Below are positions 1-8,640 of a stretch of DNA of 64,000 nt, piece after piece. Numbering within the stretch: the first letter of the stretch is position 1; the number at the start of each line of letters is the position of its first letter. The stretch is taken from NCBI GenBank assembly GCA_910585215.1, contig CAJUDQ010000007.1, forward strand, positions 5,640 to 69,639, written 5' to 3'. This stretch comes from an uncultured Lachnospiraceae bacterium. GTDB taxonomy: Bacteria; Bacillota; Clostridia; Lachnospirales; Lachnospiraceae. Under the pieces are notes generated by a model. It did not search any database and was not told the origin of the DNA. It saw only the letters and a list, made by a program, of their open reading frames with translations. A program made the translations under genes and the position numbers.

Positions 1-791
1 TCTATCTTTTCTCCCGAAAGATACTTAGCTATATTTTTTTCGTCAATTTTTTGATATCGAATATTTTGAAGTTTCACTTCTCCTAATCCTCTTGACTTCA
101 TTCCCCCTATTGGTATCATTCCAATTTCCATAGCATGCAACACATCTTGTATAATTTCCCATTCCGTTTCATCTCCATTCTCTAAAATTGCCCGAAATGA
201 AAAACAAGTTCCTTCTGGCACTACTTCTGTTTCAAATTTTTTTCCGTTAATGCTTGTTCCAAAATTTCTATCAATAGCCACACCGCTGCGAATTTCAAAC
301 TTTTCCTGAAAAGTTTCCTTTATTACTCCTGCATCTCGCACGCTGAATTTTGCAGCGTTATATTGTGAACCAAAAAGCCTGCAGATAATACAAAGCTTGC
401 CATTTTCTTTTTTCTCTTCTTCTATTCCAAAAAGATAGTTAGACAATTGCCTTTGCGAATCTTTATCTCTTCCTTTTAATAATTTTCTTAGTTGTTCATC
501 GTTCTTCGCATCGGCACATGGATTTTCTTCATTACAAATAGCTTTCCGATAATTTACCCTTTTTGAAAATTTTTCCTTCCCTGACTCACTGGAAAGATAT
601 TGTTCCAAAAAGCCACGCATAGCTCCTTTTATCGAAGACCCCGGAATCAAAGGCTGTCCTGCCGCATTACGAAAAAATGGATTTTTACATCCCCCCGGTT
701 TAAGCACATATTCTGCTGCTCCAATATGAAGCGCTGTAACAAGTATTAATTCTGCTTCTATTATATATCTGTTTACAAATTTATCAAACAT
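1..791 (-). CDS. Csm3-like RAMP protein (type III-D), 3' end outside window
   Basis: About 263 codons are visible from an ATG at 791 to the window edge; the stop lies outside. The N-terminal RAMP fold shows LHIGA near residue 21, then PLIPGSSIKGAMRG, the crRNA-binding loop typical of Csm3/Csx7 backbone subunits, and a late glycine-rich loop IPIGGMKSRGLGEV. It should bind the crRNA repeat or spacer inside the type III effector complex. By eye, the Csm3 cleavage aspartate (Asp33 in Streptococcus thermophilus) falls on a Lys (GGCKNP). The ribosome site is a GAGG just upstream, and 10 bp separate it from the preceding gene. Subfamily (Csm3 or Csx7) is uncertain; the RAMP call is secure. Confidence 0.85.
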   Translation of the reverse strand, partial: MFDKFVNRYIIEAELILVTALHIGAAEYVLKPGGCKNPFFRNAAGQPLIPGSSIKGAMRGFLEQYLSSESGKEKFSKRVNYRKAICNEENPCADAKNDEQLRKLLKGRDKDSQRQLSNYLFGIEEEKKENGKLCIICRLFGSQYNAAKFSVRDAGVIKETFQEKFEIRSGVAIDRNFGTSINGKKFETEVVPEGTCFSFRAILENGDETEWEIIQDVLHAMEIGMIPIGGMKSRGLGEVKLQNIRYQKIDEKNIAKYLSGEKI

Positions 792-801
792 TCCTTCCTC
801 C

Positions 802-1257
802 CTAATCTCCTTTACATACAGTTGACACTTTCCAATATAAATATCCTGTATATTTTCTTGCAATCTCTAATTTTATTATTCTTTCATCATCTTCATTTAT
901 ATATTCTGCACCTTTTTCAATCTTTGGATAAAGATTAATTTGAATTTCTTCCAAAGAATCCACTATATTTTCTGCAATCGATTTATTACTCCTTTCACAC
1001 CGGGTTTCCCACCCATTCTTTCTAGATTGCTGATAAGCAAGAAAAAGTAACAATTCCTCTACACAGGAAGCCTCTGTTGCAGCATTCATAAGCATTGTGA
1101 ATTGCGTTGTTCTTGGAATGCGTTTATTATTTCTAGAACCATTTTTTAAAATATCTCCAACCCCTTTTTCGTCCATTAAATAATCAATTTGTTTTAAAAT
1201 TTCATTCGTTTTCTTTTTTAATACAGTTTCTACCAAAAGCCTTAATTTATCATCCAT
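802..1257 (-). CDS. Type III-D small subunit (Csm2/Cas11-like, all-helical)
   Basis: A 151-residue, charged, predicted all-helical protein. The centre carries TTQFTMLMNAA and FLAYQQSRKNGW, which resemble the 'NFI-YQ-GR' type segment of III-D small subunits. Such subunits line the inner filament of the effector complex and contact target RNA. Its start overlaps the end of the csx10 gene by 8 bp, so it is translationally coupled within the cas operon. Assignment rests mostly on position, size and helicity; Csx19 is the main alternative. Confidence 0.65.
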   Translation of the reverse strand: MDDKLRLLVETVLKKKTNEILKQIDYLMDEKGVGDILKNGSRNNKRIPRTTQFTMLMNAATEASCVEELLLFLAYQQSRKNGWETRCERSNKSIAENIVDSLEEIQINLYPKIEKGAEYINEDDERIIKLEIARKYTGYLYWKVSTVCKGD

Positions 1258-2425
1258 TTTTTTCTCCTTTTAGAACATCATACTGCGTATGAAATGAATC
1301 ACAAACACAAATTTTTCCAAACCCATGCTCTGTATGTTTTCCGATTCCTCGTTCTTCCAATGCTGCCAATTCTTCTCCGTCAATGCATTTAGATAAAGTC
1401 TGATATACAAATACTGCTCCTGCTTTTACCACCAAATGTCCTCGCCTTCGCATTTCTTTTTCTGTGCCTTTTGAAGTATTAAATCCCGTAAGAATTTCCT
1501 GAGATTTAAATACTTTATATAAATGATATTTTTCTTTTGGAAGCCCAATCTGCTTTTCTAAAAATGCTAACATTTGTTCTGTTGAAATCTCTGTTTGGGA
1601 TAAGGAATCATCTCCTATCTCTTCCAGTCCTAAATAGGCATCTGTAAGAAGATCCAAAACTACAAATTGCTTATCTTCTTTCATACCCAAATTAAACTCT
1701 TTCACTCTTTCTTCTATCTTTTCCGATGTATCCTTATCTGTTTGTTCCTCATAAAACATATAACATACACCAAATCCTTTTGTAATACCTGCTCCTATAT
1801 GTAAAATCTCGATTCTGCAAAGTTCCTTTTCTTCTTCTGGTGATAATTGAATTTCACCAGAAAAGTAAACATCTGCCAATTCCTTGTTTTCTTTTAAATA
1901 TTTTTCTGAAATAACATTTTGCGTATAAAGCAGCCCTTCCTTTGCTGTATTTCTATAATAATCTATAGCTGTCCTTGTAATTGTTGAATGAATCAATTTT
2001 ACAGTTTTTCCATCCTTATGAACCCCTTCTAAACGCTTCCATGCTGATTCATCTAAATCATTTTCAGATAGTGACAAACGACTTTTTAAAATATCTAAAA
2101 CACTTCTTTCTTCTTTATATTTATATTTCTTTTCTCTTGCTGTCATTGGATATGGGCGACTTCCAAATGGATATAATGTGGGAAACACAAGCTGTGAGAA
2201 CCTTTGGCATATAGTACGAAATTCACATTCTTTGCACTGAGGCTCATCTTTATAATCCAACCAATAATTTCTCTGTTCACAGTGACATCTTTCAACAAGC
2301 GCTTTTGCATAAGCAGCGCGAAGTACACTTCCCGGTATATAATCTCTCGACTCTCTATAATTGCTGCTTAATGTTTTCCCTCCAATCATTAGAGGTGATT
2401 TTAAGACTGCTTTTATTTTATACAT
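1250..2425 (-). CDS. csx10: Csx10, Cas5-like RAMP of type III-D
   Basis: A 391-residue protein with the N-terminal Cas5/RAMP motif SPLMIGG, then DYIPGSVLRAAYAKAL, characteristic of Csx10. A cysteine cluster (residues about 48-68: CHC, CKEC, C) suggests a bound metal. A second glycine-rich region occurs near residue 213 (GAGITKGFGVCY), and a third near the end (GIGKHTEHGFGKI). Csx10 is the signature of subtype III-D and probably caps the crRNA 5' handle as Cas5 does. The ATG at 2425 has an AGGTG ribosome site and overlaps the upstream RAMP gene by 13 bp. Confidence 0.85.
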   Translation of the reverse strand: MYKIKAVLKSPLMIGGKTLSSNYRESRDYIPGSVLRAAYAKALVERCHCEQRNYWLDYKDEPQCKECEFRTICQRFSQLVFPTLYPFGSRPYPMTAREKKYKYKEERSVLDILKSRLSLSENDLDESAWKRLEGVHKDGKTVKLIHSTITRTAIDYYRNTAKEGLLYTQNVISEKYLKENKELADVYFSGEIQLSPEEEKELCRIEILHIGAGITKGFGVCYMFYEEQTDKDTSEKIEERVKEFNLGMKEDKQFVVLDLLTDAYLGLEEIGDDSLSQTEISTEQMLAFLEKQIGLPKEKYHLYKVFKSQEILTGFNTSKGTEKEMRRRGHLVVKAGAVFVYQTLSKCIDGEELAALEERGIGKHTEHGFGKICVCDSFHTQYDVLKGEKNG

Positions 2426-3072
2426 GTTGTTTCACCTATCCAATCTTTAATCCATTGATTTATATCTTTAGATTCTATTATCTCTTTTTCTGATTCTCCT
2501 ACTTCTTTCATCACTTGACATTGAATCGGACAGCGAAGCCACCCAAGTCCTGCTGAGCGCCGTCCTCCCATTGCAAATATCATTCTTACAGCCGCTATAA
2601 TATGTGCAATGTCCCTTTGATAAGTATCAGCATCCATAAATCCACAAATACTACTTTCAAAAATCATTTCTCCACTCATACCACTTAATTCCATTGTATA
2701 AAGCTGACCTTCTTTCTTTGCCTTTGTATATGGATTAATAGATATTCCTGTTCTTAACTCCATCAGATTTTCTTTCATATCATTATATTGTGACATATGT
2801 ACTAAACTGCCATTTGCAAAATATAAGCTTCCTTGCTGCACTCCCCCTATTCCAAACAATTTATCTCCATTATTAAATGCTGGTACAAGCTGCGATAATA
2901 AAGCAGCATATTCGGCTATACATCCCTTTAAAGCAGCACCTGAAATATATGGAAATCCATTAATATCACGTAAAAGATAAGATTGAATCTTCCCTGTTCC
3001 AACTCCTCCTCCAAAAAAGAAGGAATCATAAAATTCTATAATAAGTTTAATCTCTATCTGTACCTTTTTCAT
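2413..3072 (-). CDS. Csm3-like RAMP backbone protein (type III-D)
   Basis: A 219-residue single-RAMP protein. It has an N-terminal beta strand, a FFFGGGVGTGK loop, FPYISGAALKGCI (equivalent to the Csm3 PGSSLKG loop) near residue 40, and a C-terminal GGRRSAGLGWLRC glycine-rich loop. It should multimerise along the crRNA. Aligning the segment before the SGAALKG loop with Csm3 places Gln (GKIQSY) where the RNA-cleaving Asp normally sits, so target-RNA cutting may be lost. It overlaps cas10 by 4 bp (ATGA), showing tight coupling. Confidence 0.82.
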   Translation of the reverse strand: MKKVQIEIKLIIEFYDSFFFGGGVGTGKIQSYLLRDINGFPYISGAALKGCIAEYAALLSQLVPAFNNGDKLFGIGGVQQGSLYFANGSLVHMSQYNDMKENLMELRTGISINPYTKAKKEGQLYTMELSGMSGEMIFESSICGFMDADTYQRDIAHIIAAVRMIFAMGGRRSAGLGWLRCPIQCQVMKEVGESEKEIIESKDINQWIKDWIGETTCIK

Positions 3073-5090
3073 TCTAAACCCTCCATGTAATCCCAGATTT
3101 CAATTATATCCAACCACGGGGAATATAAGCAATTTTGATACTCTATATTATGTTTGATTGCTTTTGCATTTAAAACTTTCGCTAACTGCTTTAAAGCTTC
3201 GGGAATATTACTTTCGTCTCTTCTAGAAATCTGATATTCATAAAATAATTCTGATTCTTTCTGTGTATGTTGATACCAACTCTGTCTTAGCTGAAATGCC
3301 AGAGTTTTTTCTTTTTCTATTTGTTTTACAAATACCTTTATTGCTTTTGCCTGTTCCCATGTATATGGACGCAAAGTACTAATAGGCTTATCCTCCTGAC
3401 CTTTCCGTCTATACTCTAAATCCACGTTTCCTGCAAATTCATTCTCGATTACCATCCAATCAATAGTTCCCTTCTGTTGTTCCTCCCACGCTTTTTGCTT
3501 CGCTGATTTTAACAATTCTTGTGTAATTCCAAACGAATATTGTACAGGCAAATTATCATGTGTAATGCAGACTCCCATAGACATGGTCATCTTATTTTCA
3601 CCTGTAGATTTATTACAAAATTTTTCATCAAAACGTTCTCCTATTTCACAGGCTATATTATAAGCATGTTTCCCCGGAACAATTAAAAAAATATCATCTC
3701 CACCAAGTGCAATAATTTCAAATGAAAGCTTATTGCCTAAATTATGATAAAGTGTTTCAAATACAATTTCCGTAACAGTATCTAATGTAACCTCACTAAA
3801 ATAACGCATCATCATAAAAGACTCAAGCTGATTAATTTGACGGCTCATATTATTAGCGTCTCCATAAACTACTCCTATAAAACCATTTTCTGCAATATCT
3901 TCCAATGTGTTGTAAGTATCTCCATTATCAAGAATCTGTTCATGATAATTTAAATTAATATATTCTCTATATCTCTGATAAATAGTATGCTTTGCATTTT
4001 TGCCTCCAATTAGTCTTTTATACAAACAACTCTGGCACATTCTTTCTTCTGATTGTTGATTGACATATTCTGCAACAGCATAACGATTTCTGCAAGAAGT
4101 ACAAAACTCTTTGCGATTTCCTTTTATATATCTATATCCTTTTGGAAACAATTCTTTCTTTTCATCTTTTAATTCTGCCTGTGGTTCTATGCGAAAATTC
4201 CACCGAATATTTTGACGTTCTTCTAGTATTAAATCTGTTTCCTGTATAGTCTTTTTATAATTACAAAATAATTCTTCCAATTTATAAGAACAACTACAAA
4301 AATTAGATTGAGCAGTAATCGTATCCTGTTCTACCAACAATTCTAAATCTTTACAAATATCCTCACCTGTTCCTGCTGGAAAAATTCCCATCATCTTTCC
4401 GCCTCCGGAATAAATCAAACACTCTTTTATGTGGGCTTTACTGATTAATTTTGGTATCTTTTCATTATTTATTGTATCTAATCGTATACTAGCACCGCGA
4501 ATTTCAGGAATTTTATTTGTTTCAAGATAATATTGTTTAATTTTTATTGCTCCTCCTTTTACAAAATCTATATTATTCTTCAACAAACAATTTTTTGATT
4601 CTCTTGCACCTTTCAAAAATTGCTCTATCTGTTCAAGTTCTGGGACTTTTTCCGATTCTTCTGAATCATTTATAAACCCCCATGTAAGGCCCTGTATCCT
4701 GAGTTTTCTTTTTTGAGCCTCTATATCATGATTATTTTTTATAGACTCGTATTTTAATGCATACAAACAGGCAGTTCTGAAGCATACATAATCACACAAG
4801 CGTGCACATTTAGAAGTATTTGGCATTAAATAAGGAAGTTCTGGAAATAAAATGGATTCATCATTTTCTTTATTGTTGAAAAAAAACTGTTCCAAAGCTT
4901 CTAAATTACCTTGTTTTTTGTATTGCTTGATTTTTTCAATTCCAATAGCATAGATATGGTTATACATTTCATCTGATATAAAATATTGAGTTTCAGTAAC
5001 CAAATCCTTCCATATTTTATAGCTTGATGGAACAGAACCTAAGGACTTTTTCTGCTTTTCCATTTTTTCACTATACCAGTCTATATACAT
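3069..5090 (-). CDS. cas10: Cas10 large subunit, GGDD cyclase intact, HD domain absent
   Basis: 673 residues. Palm 1 shows YSGGGKMMG (about 228-235). A zinc finger has C330-x2-C333 and C352-x2-C355. Palm 2 carries VVYGDANNMS (about 407) and the cyclase motif ALGGDDIF with GGDD at 463-466, followed by the usual SMGVCITHDNLP segment. No HD nuclease motif is present in the N-terminal 200 residues, which fits subtype III-D. The protein should make cyclic oligoadenylates when target RNA is bound, but not cut DNA through an HD domain. The ATG at 5090 has a strong AAAGGAGGA site. It is the first gene of the visible operon. Confidence 0.93.
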   Translation of the reverse strand: MYIDWYSEKMEKQKKSLGSVPSSYKIWKDLVTETQYFISDEMYNHIYAIGIEKIKQYKKQGNLEALEQFFFNNKENDESILFPELPYLMPNTSKCARLCDYVCFRTACLYALKYESIKNNHDIEAQKRKLRIQGLTWGFINDSEESEKVPELEQIEQFLKGARESKNCLLKNNIDFVKGGAIKIKQYYLETNKIPEIRGASIRLDTINNEKIPKLISKAHIKECLIYSGGGKMMGIFPAGTGEDICKDLELLVEQDTITAQSNFCSCSYKLEELFCNYKKTIQETDLILEERQNIRWNFRIEPQAELKDEKKELFPKGYRYIKGNRKEFCTSCRNRYAVAEYVNQQSEERMCQSCLYKRLIGGKNAKHTIYQRYREYINLNYHEQILDNGDTYNTLEDIAENGFIGVVYGDANNMSRQINQLESFMMMRYFSEVTLDTVTEIVFETLYHNLGNKLSFEIIALGGDDIFLIVPGKHAYNIACEIGERFDEKFCNKSTGENKMTMSMGVCITHDNLPVQYSFGITQELLKSAKQKAWEEQQKGTIDWMVIENEFAGNVDLEYRRKGQEDKPISTLRPYTWEQAKAIKVFVKQIEKEKTLAFQLRQSWYQHTQKESELFYEYQISRRDESNIPEALKQLAKVLNAKAIKHNIEYQNCLYSPWLDIIEIWDYMEGLE

Positions 5091-5197
5091 ATTGCTCCTC
5101 CTTTATGATATTACATTGATATCTATAAAATTTTTTATAATTACAACACATGAAAATGAATTAATTTAAGTATAAGGTCTTAATAGATTTATTACAA

Positions 5198-5212
5198 TAT
5201 GGTCACACCATA
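5198..5212. promoter_or_regulatory. Short palindrome upstream of cas10
   Basis: TATGGT-CAC-ACCATA is a perfect 6-bp inverted repeat about 108 bp upstream of the cas10 start. It may be an operator or chance in AT-rich DNA. No CRISPR repeats are seen here. Confidence 0.25.
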
Positions 5213-5222
5213 CTTTGTCGAA

Positions 5223-5262
5223 TAAAAAAGGCCCTATGCAATTTGTGTCGAATTGCACAAGG
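5223..5262 (-). terminator. Rho-independent terminator of the radical SAM gene
   Basis: Read on the minus strand, a stem of about 11 bp (CCTTGTGCAATT against AATTGCATAGG) with a 7-nt loop is followed by a run of U residues (plus-strand A run 5223-5229). It lies 63 bp after the SPL-like gene and before cas10, separating the two transcripts. Confidence 0.75.
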
Positions 5263-5324
5263 TTTCCGATTATCTTTATATAATTCTCATTTGTAGCCTT
5301 TTATCTTATACCCATCCCCTTCTT

Positions 5325-6209
5325 TCATTTCACCTCCAAATCCCAAATGCTTAATTGTCTGGCAAACTCCTTTTCTTCAAAGGTATGCAAATACTCAAAT
5401 ATCTTCTCATTATCATGAACAATTTCTGCCTTGCTACATTTTTGATAAAACAACTTCATCAAATAATTATTATCTGGGCTTTCCACCATATACTGATTTC
5501 CATATATTCGTATATATTTTTCTTTTAACTGAGGAAACAGACAATCCAACTGCCTGTAAAAATATTCTCTATTTCCTTCACGAAGCGTCAGCCCCATACC
5601 AAAACAAATCACACCATAGACCTTTGCTTCTATACACATATCTAAAATCCCTGAAATATTTTCTTCTGTATCATTGAGAAACGGCAAAACAGGGGTGAGC
5701 CACACAACAGCAGGTATTCCCAAATCGCGAAGCTTTTTTAAAACCTCAAACCGTTCCTTTGTTGTACTTACATTGGGCTCAATTTTTCTGCACAAGTTTT
5801 CATCACAAGTAGTTAACGTCATTTGCACCACACATTTTGATTTTTTATTTATTTTTTGTAAAAGGTCCAAATCCCGCAAAATACGATTTGATTTCGTAAT
5901 AACAGTAAATCCAAACCCATGCTCATATATTAACTGCAAAGCTTTTCTGACATTCCCTATTTTCATTTCCAATGGAATATACGGGTCTGTCATAGAGCCT
6001 GTACCTATCATACATTTTTTTCGCTTGTGTATAAGAGCATATTCCAACAGGTCAATGGCGTTTTCCTTCACTTCAATATCTTCAAAATCATGCTGCATAT
6101 GATAACATTTGCTTCTGGAATCACAATAAATACACCCATGAGAACAACCACGATATAAATTCATTCCATTCTTTGAAGATAATATTCCTTTTGCTGTTAC
6201 ATAGTGCAT
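5325..6209 (-). CDS. SPL-family radical SAM protein
   Basis: A 294-residue protein with the cluster-binding motif GCSHGCIYCDSRSKCY near residue 21, giving C-x3-C-x2-C for the 4Fe-4S cluster. TGSMTDPYIPLE (about residue 70) is typical of the spore-photoproduct-lyase-like 'SPL family' (Rv2578c-type) of radical SAM enzymes. The substrate is unknown; true SplB proteins repair spore photoproduct in DNA, but this clade is wider. It is a single-gene transcript with its own terminator, and a GGAGG site precedes the ATG. Confidence 0.85.
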   Translation of the reverse strand: MHYVTAKGILSSKNGMNLYRGCSHGCIYCDSRSKCYHMQHDFEDIEVKENAIDLLEYALIHKRKKCMIGTGSMTDPYIPLEMKIGNVRKALQLIYEHGFGFTVITKSNRILRDLDLLQKINKKSKCVVQMTLTTCDENLCRKIEPNVSTTKERFEVLKKLRDLGIPAVVWLTPVLPFLNDTEENISGILDMCIEAKVYGVICFGMGLTLREGNREYFYRQLDCLFPQLKEKYIRIYGNQYMVESPDNNYLMKLFYQKCSKAEIVHDNEKIFEYLHTFEEKEFARQLSIWDLEVK

Positions 6210-6629
6210 TTCCTCCCTCCTTTATATATCAGTATAGCTTTCTCTGTATACTTTCAGCTTATTTAAAAATCTCTTTAAAAAATAATTCTTCACCAAAAAA
6301 TATTTCGCTTTTTATAGTCTATAGTTGTTGTGGTTAATTTCCATATAGTATCATTTTATCAGAGTAATTCTGACATGTTATGTCAAGATTTCTTTTTTAT
6401 CAATTTTATTTCTTTATTAAAGCATTTTTAAATTGAGTTTTATTCTTATTTTATGTCTATATGATATAAACGGATAAAAAATAAAAACAATAAAATAATG
6501 ATAACTAAAAATGAAATAAACAGACACAAAAATAGAGCTCTCTGATTTATACTTGACGAATCACCTCCTCCTGTTTATAATAAATATCAGCAAAACAAAA
6601 ATTTTTTTATTTCTAAAGGAGAAAAAATC
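6210..6629. other. Non-coding stretch between divergent genes
   Basis: About 420 bp of AT-rich DNA between the divergently transcribed SPL-like and YbjQ-like genes. The clearest element is a perfect palindrome at 6371-6385 (TGACAT-GTT-ATGTCA), suited to a dimeric regulator. No further gene or RNA is recognised. Confidence 0.5.
6371..6385. promoter_or_regulatory. Palindromic candidate operator
   Basis: Perfect inverted repeat TGACAT-GTT-ATGTCA in the intergenic region between divergent genes. Function is inferred only from symmetry and position. Confidence 0.3.
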
Positions 6630-6941
6630 ATGATTATTGTAAATACTGATTATATAAGTGGAAAAGACCTTGAAATGCTAGGTCTTGTAAAGGGAAGCAC
6701 TATCCAGTCAAAAAACTTTGGACGTGATATTTCACAGAGCTTTAAGAATTTAGTTGGCGGAGAACTGAAAGCCTACACAGAAATGATGAACGATGCCAGA
6801 GCACTTGCAACAGAACGCATGATACAGGAAGCTGAAAAAATGGGTGCAGATGCAATTGTAAATGTTCGTTATTCCTCTGCTTCTGTTATGCAGGGCGCCG
6901 CTGAAGTAATGGCATATGGGACTGCGGTAAAGTTCAAATAG
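6630..6941 (+). CDS. YbjQ/UPF0145 family protein
   Basis: A 103-residue protein ending in the family pattern MGADAIVNVRYSSASVMQGAAEVMAYGTAVKF. The middle has ARALATERMIQEAEKMGADA, matching the DUF74 (heavy-metal-binding-like) fold, which forms pentamers in solved structures. The cellular role is not established. The length is normal for the family. An AAAGGAG ribosome site lies 9 bp before the ATG. It is monocistronic, with a strong hairpin about 105 bp downstream. Confidence 0.85.
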   Translation: MIIVNTDYISGKDLEMLGLVKGSTIQSKNFGRDISQSFKNLVGGELKAYTEMMNDARALATERMIQEAEKMGADAIVNVRYSSASVMQGAAEVMAYGTAVKFK

Positions 6942-7045
6942 CAGGAAAATCTTATTTCATCCGCTGCCACTTGTTAAAGATTATTTATTATTTTGCTTAT
7001 ATGTTTGCTTTTGTGTTTCAAAAAACACATAATATATAATATGCT

Positions 7046-7097
7046 CCCTCTTAAATAGACAAGGCAACTAGCCAAAATCTATTTAAGAGGGATTTTT
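7046..7097 (+). terminator. Long-stem terminator after the YbjQ-like gene
   Basis: A perfect 14-bp stem (7046-7059 against 7078-7091, CCCTCTTAAATAGA) with an 18-nt loop is followed by ATTTTT. It also marks the left edge of the mobile-element remnant region. Confidence 0.7.
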
Positions 7098-7221
7098 ATC
7101 TCAATTTTAAATTTTATACTTTCCCACCATAATCATTATTTTATATAAAAACAACAGTTCTGACGGAAATTATCTCAATAACAAAACTCTCTTTTCGAAA
7201 AAATGTTTCTACATATAAAAC

Positions 7222-7920
7222 TTGAAAAAATCCTATATCACCAGCCACGCAAGACAGGAAAATCTGTACGCCACCTATCAGACCGCAGACAACACCTTTT
7301 GGAGCAATCTTGCAAAGGAAAGTCAGCAAGAATTTAAGCGCAGCGGCACAGATGGAAAGTGTATTGAAGCAAGGGAATTGATTATTGCCCTGCCCGAAGT
7401 CTACACGCAGTATGAGCCGTAGCAGGTGCTTGAGGACTTTACAGAGGAATTTCGCATACGGTACGGCGTGGAATGTGTGTCGGCTCTGCACCACAACAAG
7501 CGCAAGACCAACTACCACATCCACCTTATTTTCAGCGAAAGAAAACTGTTACTCGAACCCGATGTGAAGATTGCCACCCGAAGCGTGTTCTTTGATGAAA
7601 TGGGAAAACGGGTACGCACCAAGAAAGAGATCACCAGCGAGGACAGACAAATCCGAAAAGAGTGTACTGTTATCCCCAAAGGCGAGATATATGAACAGCA
7701 CCTTTTCACCACGAAAGACGAGCAATTCAAAAGCGACATTTTCCTCCATGAGATAAAAGAGATTTACACCGCCTTAATCAACCGACATATCTCTAATCCC
7801 GAACAACACTTAAAGGTTTTTCGTCCCGACAGTATCTATCTGCCAACCAAGAAAATCGGCAAGAACAATTCGAAATCAGAGGAAATCAAAGCCGATAACT
7901 GGTACTATGTCAAGTTTTAG
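7222..7920 (+). pseudogene. MobA/MobL-type relaxase remnant, in-frame stop
   Basis: One reading frame runs from 7222 to 7920 and is broken by a TAG at 7420-7422. Upstream it encodes ECIEARELIIALPE-like MobL sequence (KCIEARELIIALPE). Downstream it encodes VLEDFTEEF and the metal-binding HIH-containing segment ALHHNKRKTNYHIHLIFSER of plasmid and conjugative-transposon relaxases. The N-terminal catalytic Tyr region is missing, and the end (KADNWYYVKF) is far short of a full relaxase. It is a decayed mobilisation gene. A functional 164-residue fragment starting at GTG 7426 cannot be excluded but is unlikely. Confidence 0.8.
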
Positions 7921-7969
7921 TACAAATTAAATCGGGAAATTTTTTTGACTTAGTTAGTTTCTACTAACA

Positions 7970-8392
7970 TCATCCAGCTTTCCTCACCTTTGTTTCCAGC
8001 CAGCCCAAATATTCATTTTCGTATTCCTGTGGGGATTTATAGCCACAATGGCTGTGTAATCCCACCGTATTATAAAATGTGTTGATATATTCAAATACAA
8101 GCCTGTATGCATGTTCGTAACCCATTATCCGAAAACGGTTTATCCATTCCCTTTTTAATATAGCATGGAAAAATTCTATACACGCATTGTCCCATGGATA
8201 AGCTTTTTTGGAATAACTTAACTTTCATCCTTCCGTTGCTTCCCTGTACGCATCACATGTGTACTGGATTCCACGGTCACTGTGCACGACTTCCGGCTTA
8301 TCCACATGTCTCCCTTTTTTCGCTTTTTCTATTGCTTCCATCACCCATTTTGCTTCCAGTGTATCACTTAATACTACATAGAAAGAGCCAAT
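7970..8392 (-). pseudogene. IS3-family transposase (OrfB, DDE) C-terminal fragment
   Basis: The minus strand encodes LSDTLEAKWVMEAI, then VHSDRGIQYTCDAYREATEG, then SYSKKAYPWDNACIEFFHA and YNTVGLHSHCGYKSPQEYEN. These are the second Asp (HSDRG) and Glu (IEFFH) regions of an rve-type IS3/IS150 transposase. A TGA interrupts the frame after ATEG (near 8228). The N-terminal half and the terminal inverted repeats are not found, so this is a dead fragment. Confidence 0.85.
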
Positions 8393-8415
8393 GTTCTATG
8401 AGTTTCCTCACAAGT

Positions 8416-8603
8416 TCATCGGCTCTGCATTTAATTCTGTGGCTTTTTGAGGACAGTCACCTGCAAATGTTTTGCTTCGATCAAAGTCTCCTGTTTGCAT
8501 TTCGGGCAGTAGAGAGGATAGTTTTTCAAAACAGTATCCTCACGTATTCTGTTACGGGTTTTGTTACCGCAAACAGGGCACAATATCCATTCGGTGTTCA
8601 TAT
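8416..8603 (-). pseudogene. Cysteine-rich KTR-type protein, frameshifted remnant
   Basis: The ATG at 8603 has an ideal GGAGGT site but runs out of frame after about seven codons. A duplicated CA dinucleotide (plus strand, near 8579-8582) explains this. In the shifted frame (ATG at 8592) the product reads CPVCGNKTRNRIRED, then NYPLYCPKCKQETLIEAK, with two CPxC knuckles, the small Cys-rich KTR protein common in Firmicutes conjugative elements. TAA at 8431-8433 ends this frame; MQSR and TGA follow. The shorter frame 8431-8592 (53 residues) could still be translated, so inactivation is inferred. Confidence 0.65.
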
Positions 8604-8640
8604 TAAACCTCCGTTTTCGTAATAACTATGCGAAGCTTTT

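Noticed and set aside
3540..4575. HD motif of Cas10 (THDNLP)
   Set aside because: This HD pair lies after GGDD at residues 511-512, a normal palm-domain segment, not the N-terminal nuclease.
5223..5262. CRISPR repeat near cas10
   Set aside because: The inverted repeat is single-copy and followed by a U run; it is a terminator. No array exists in the window.
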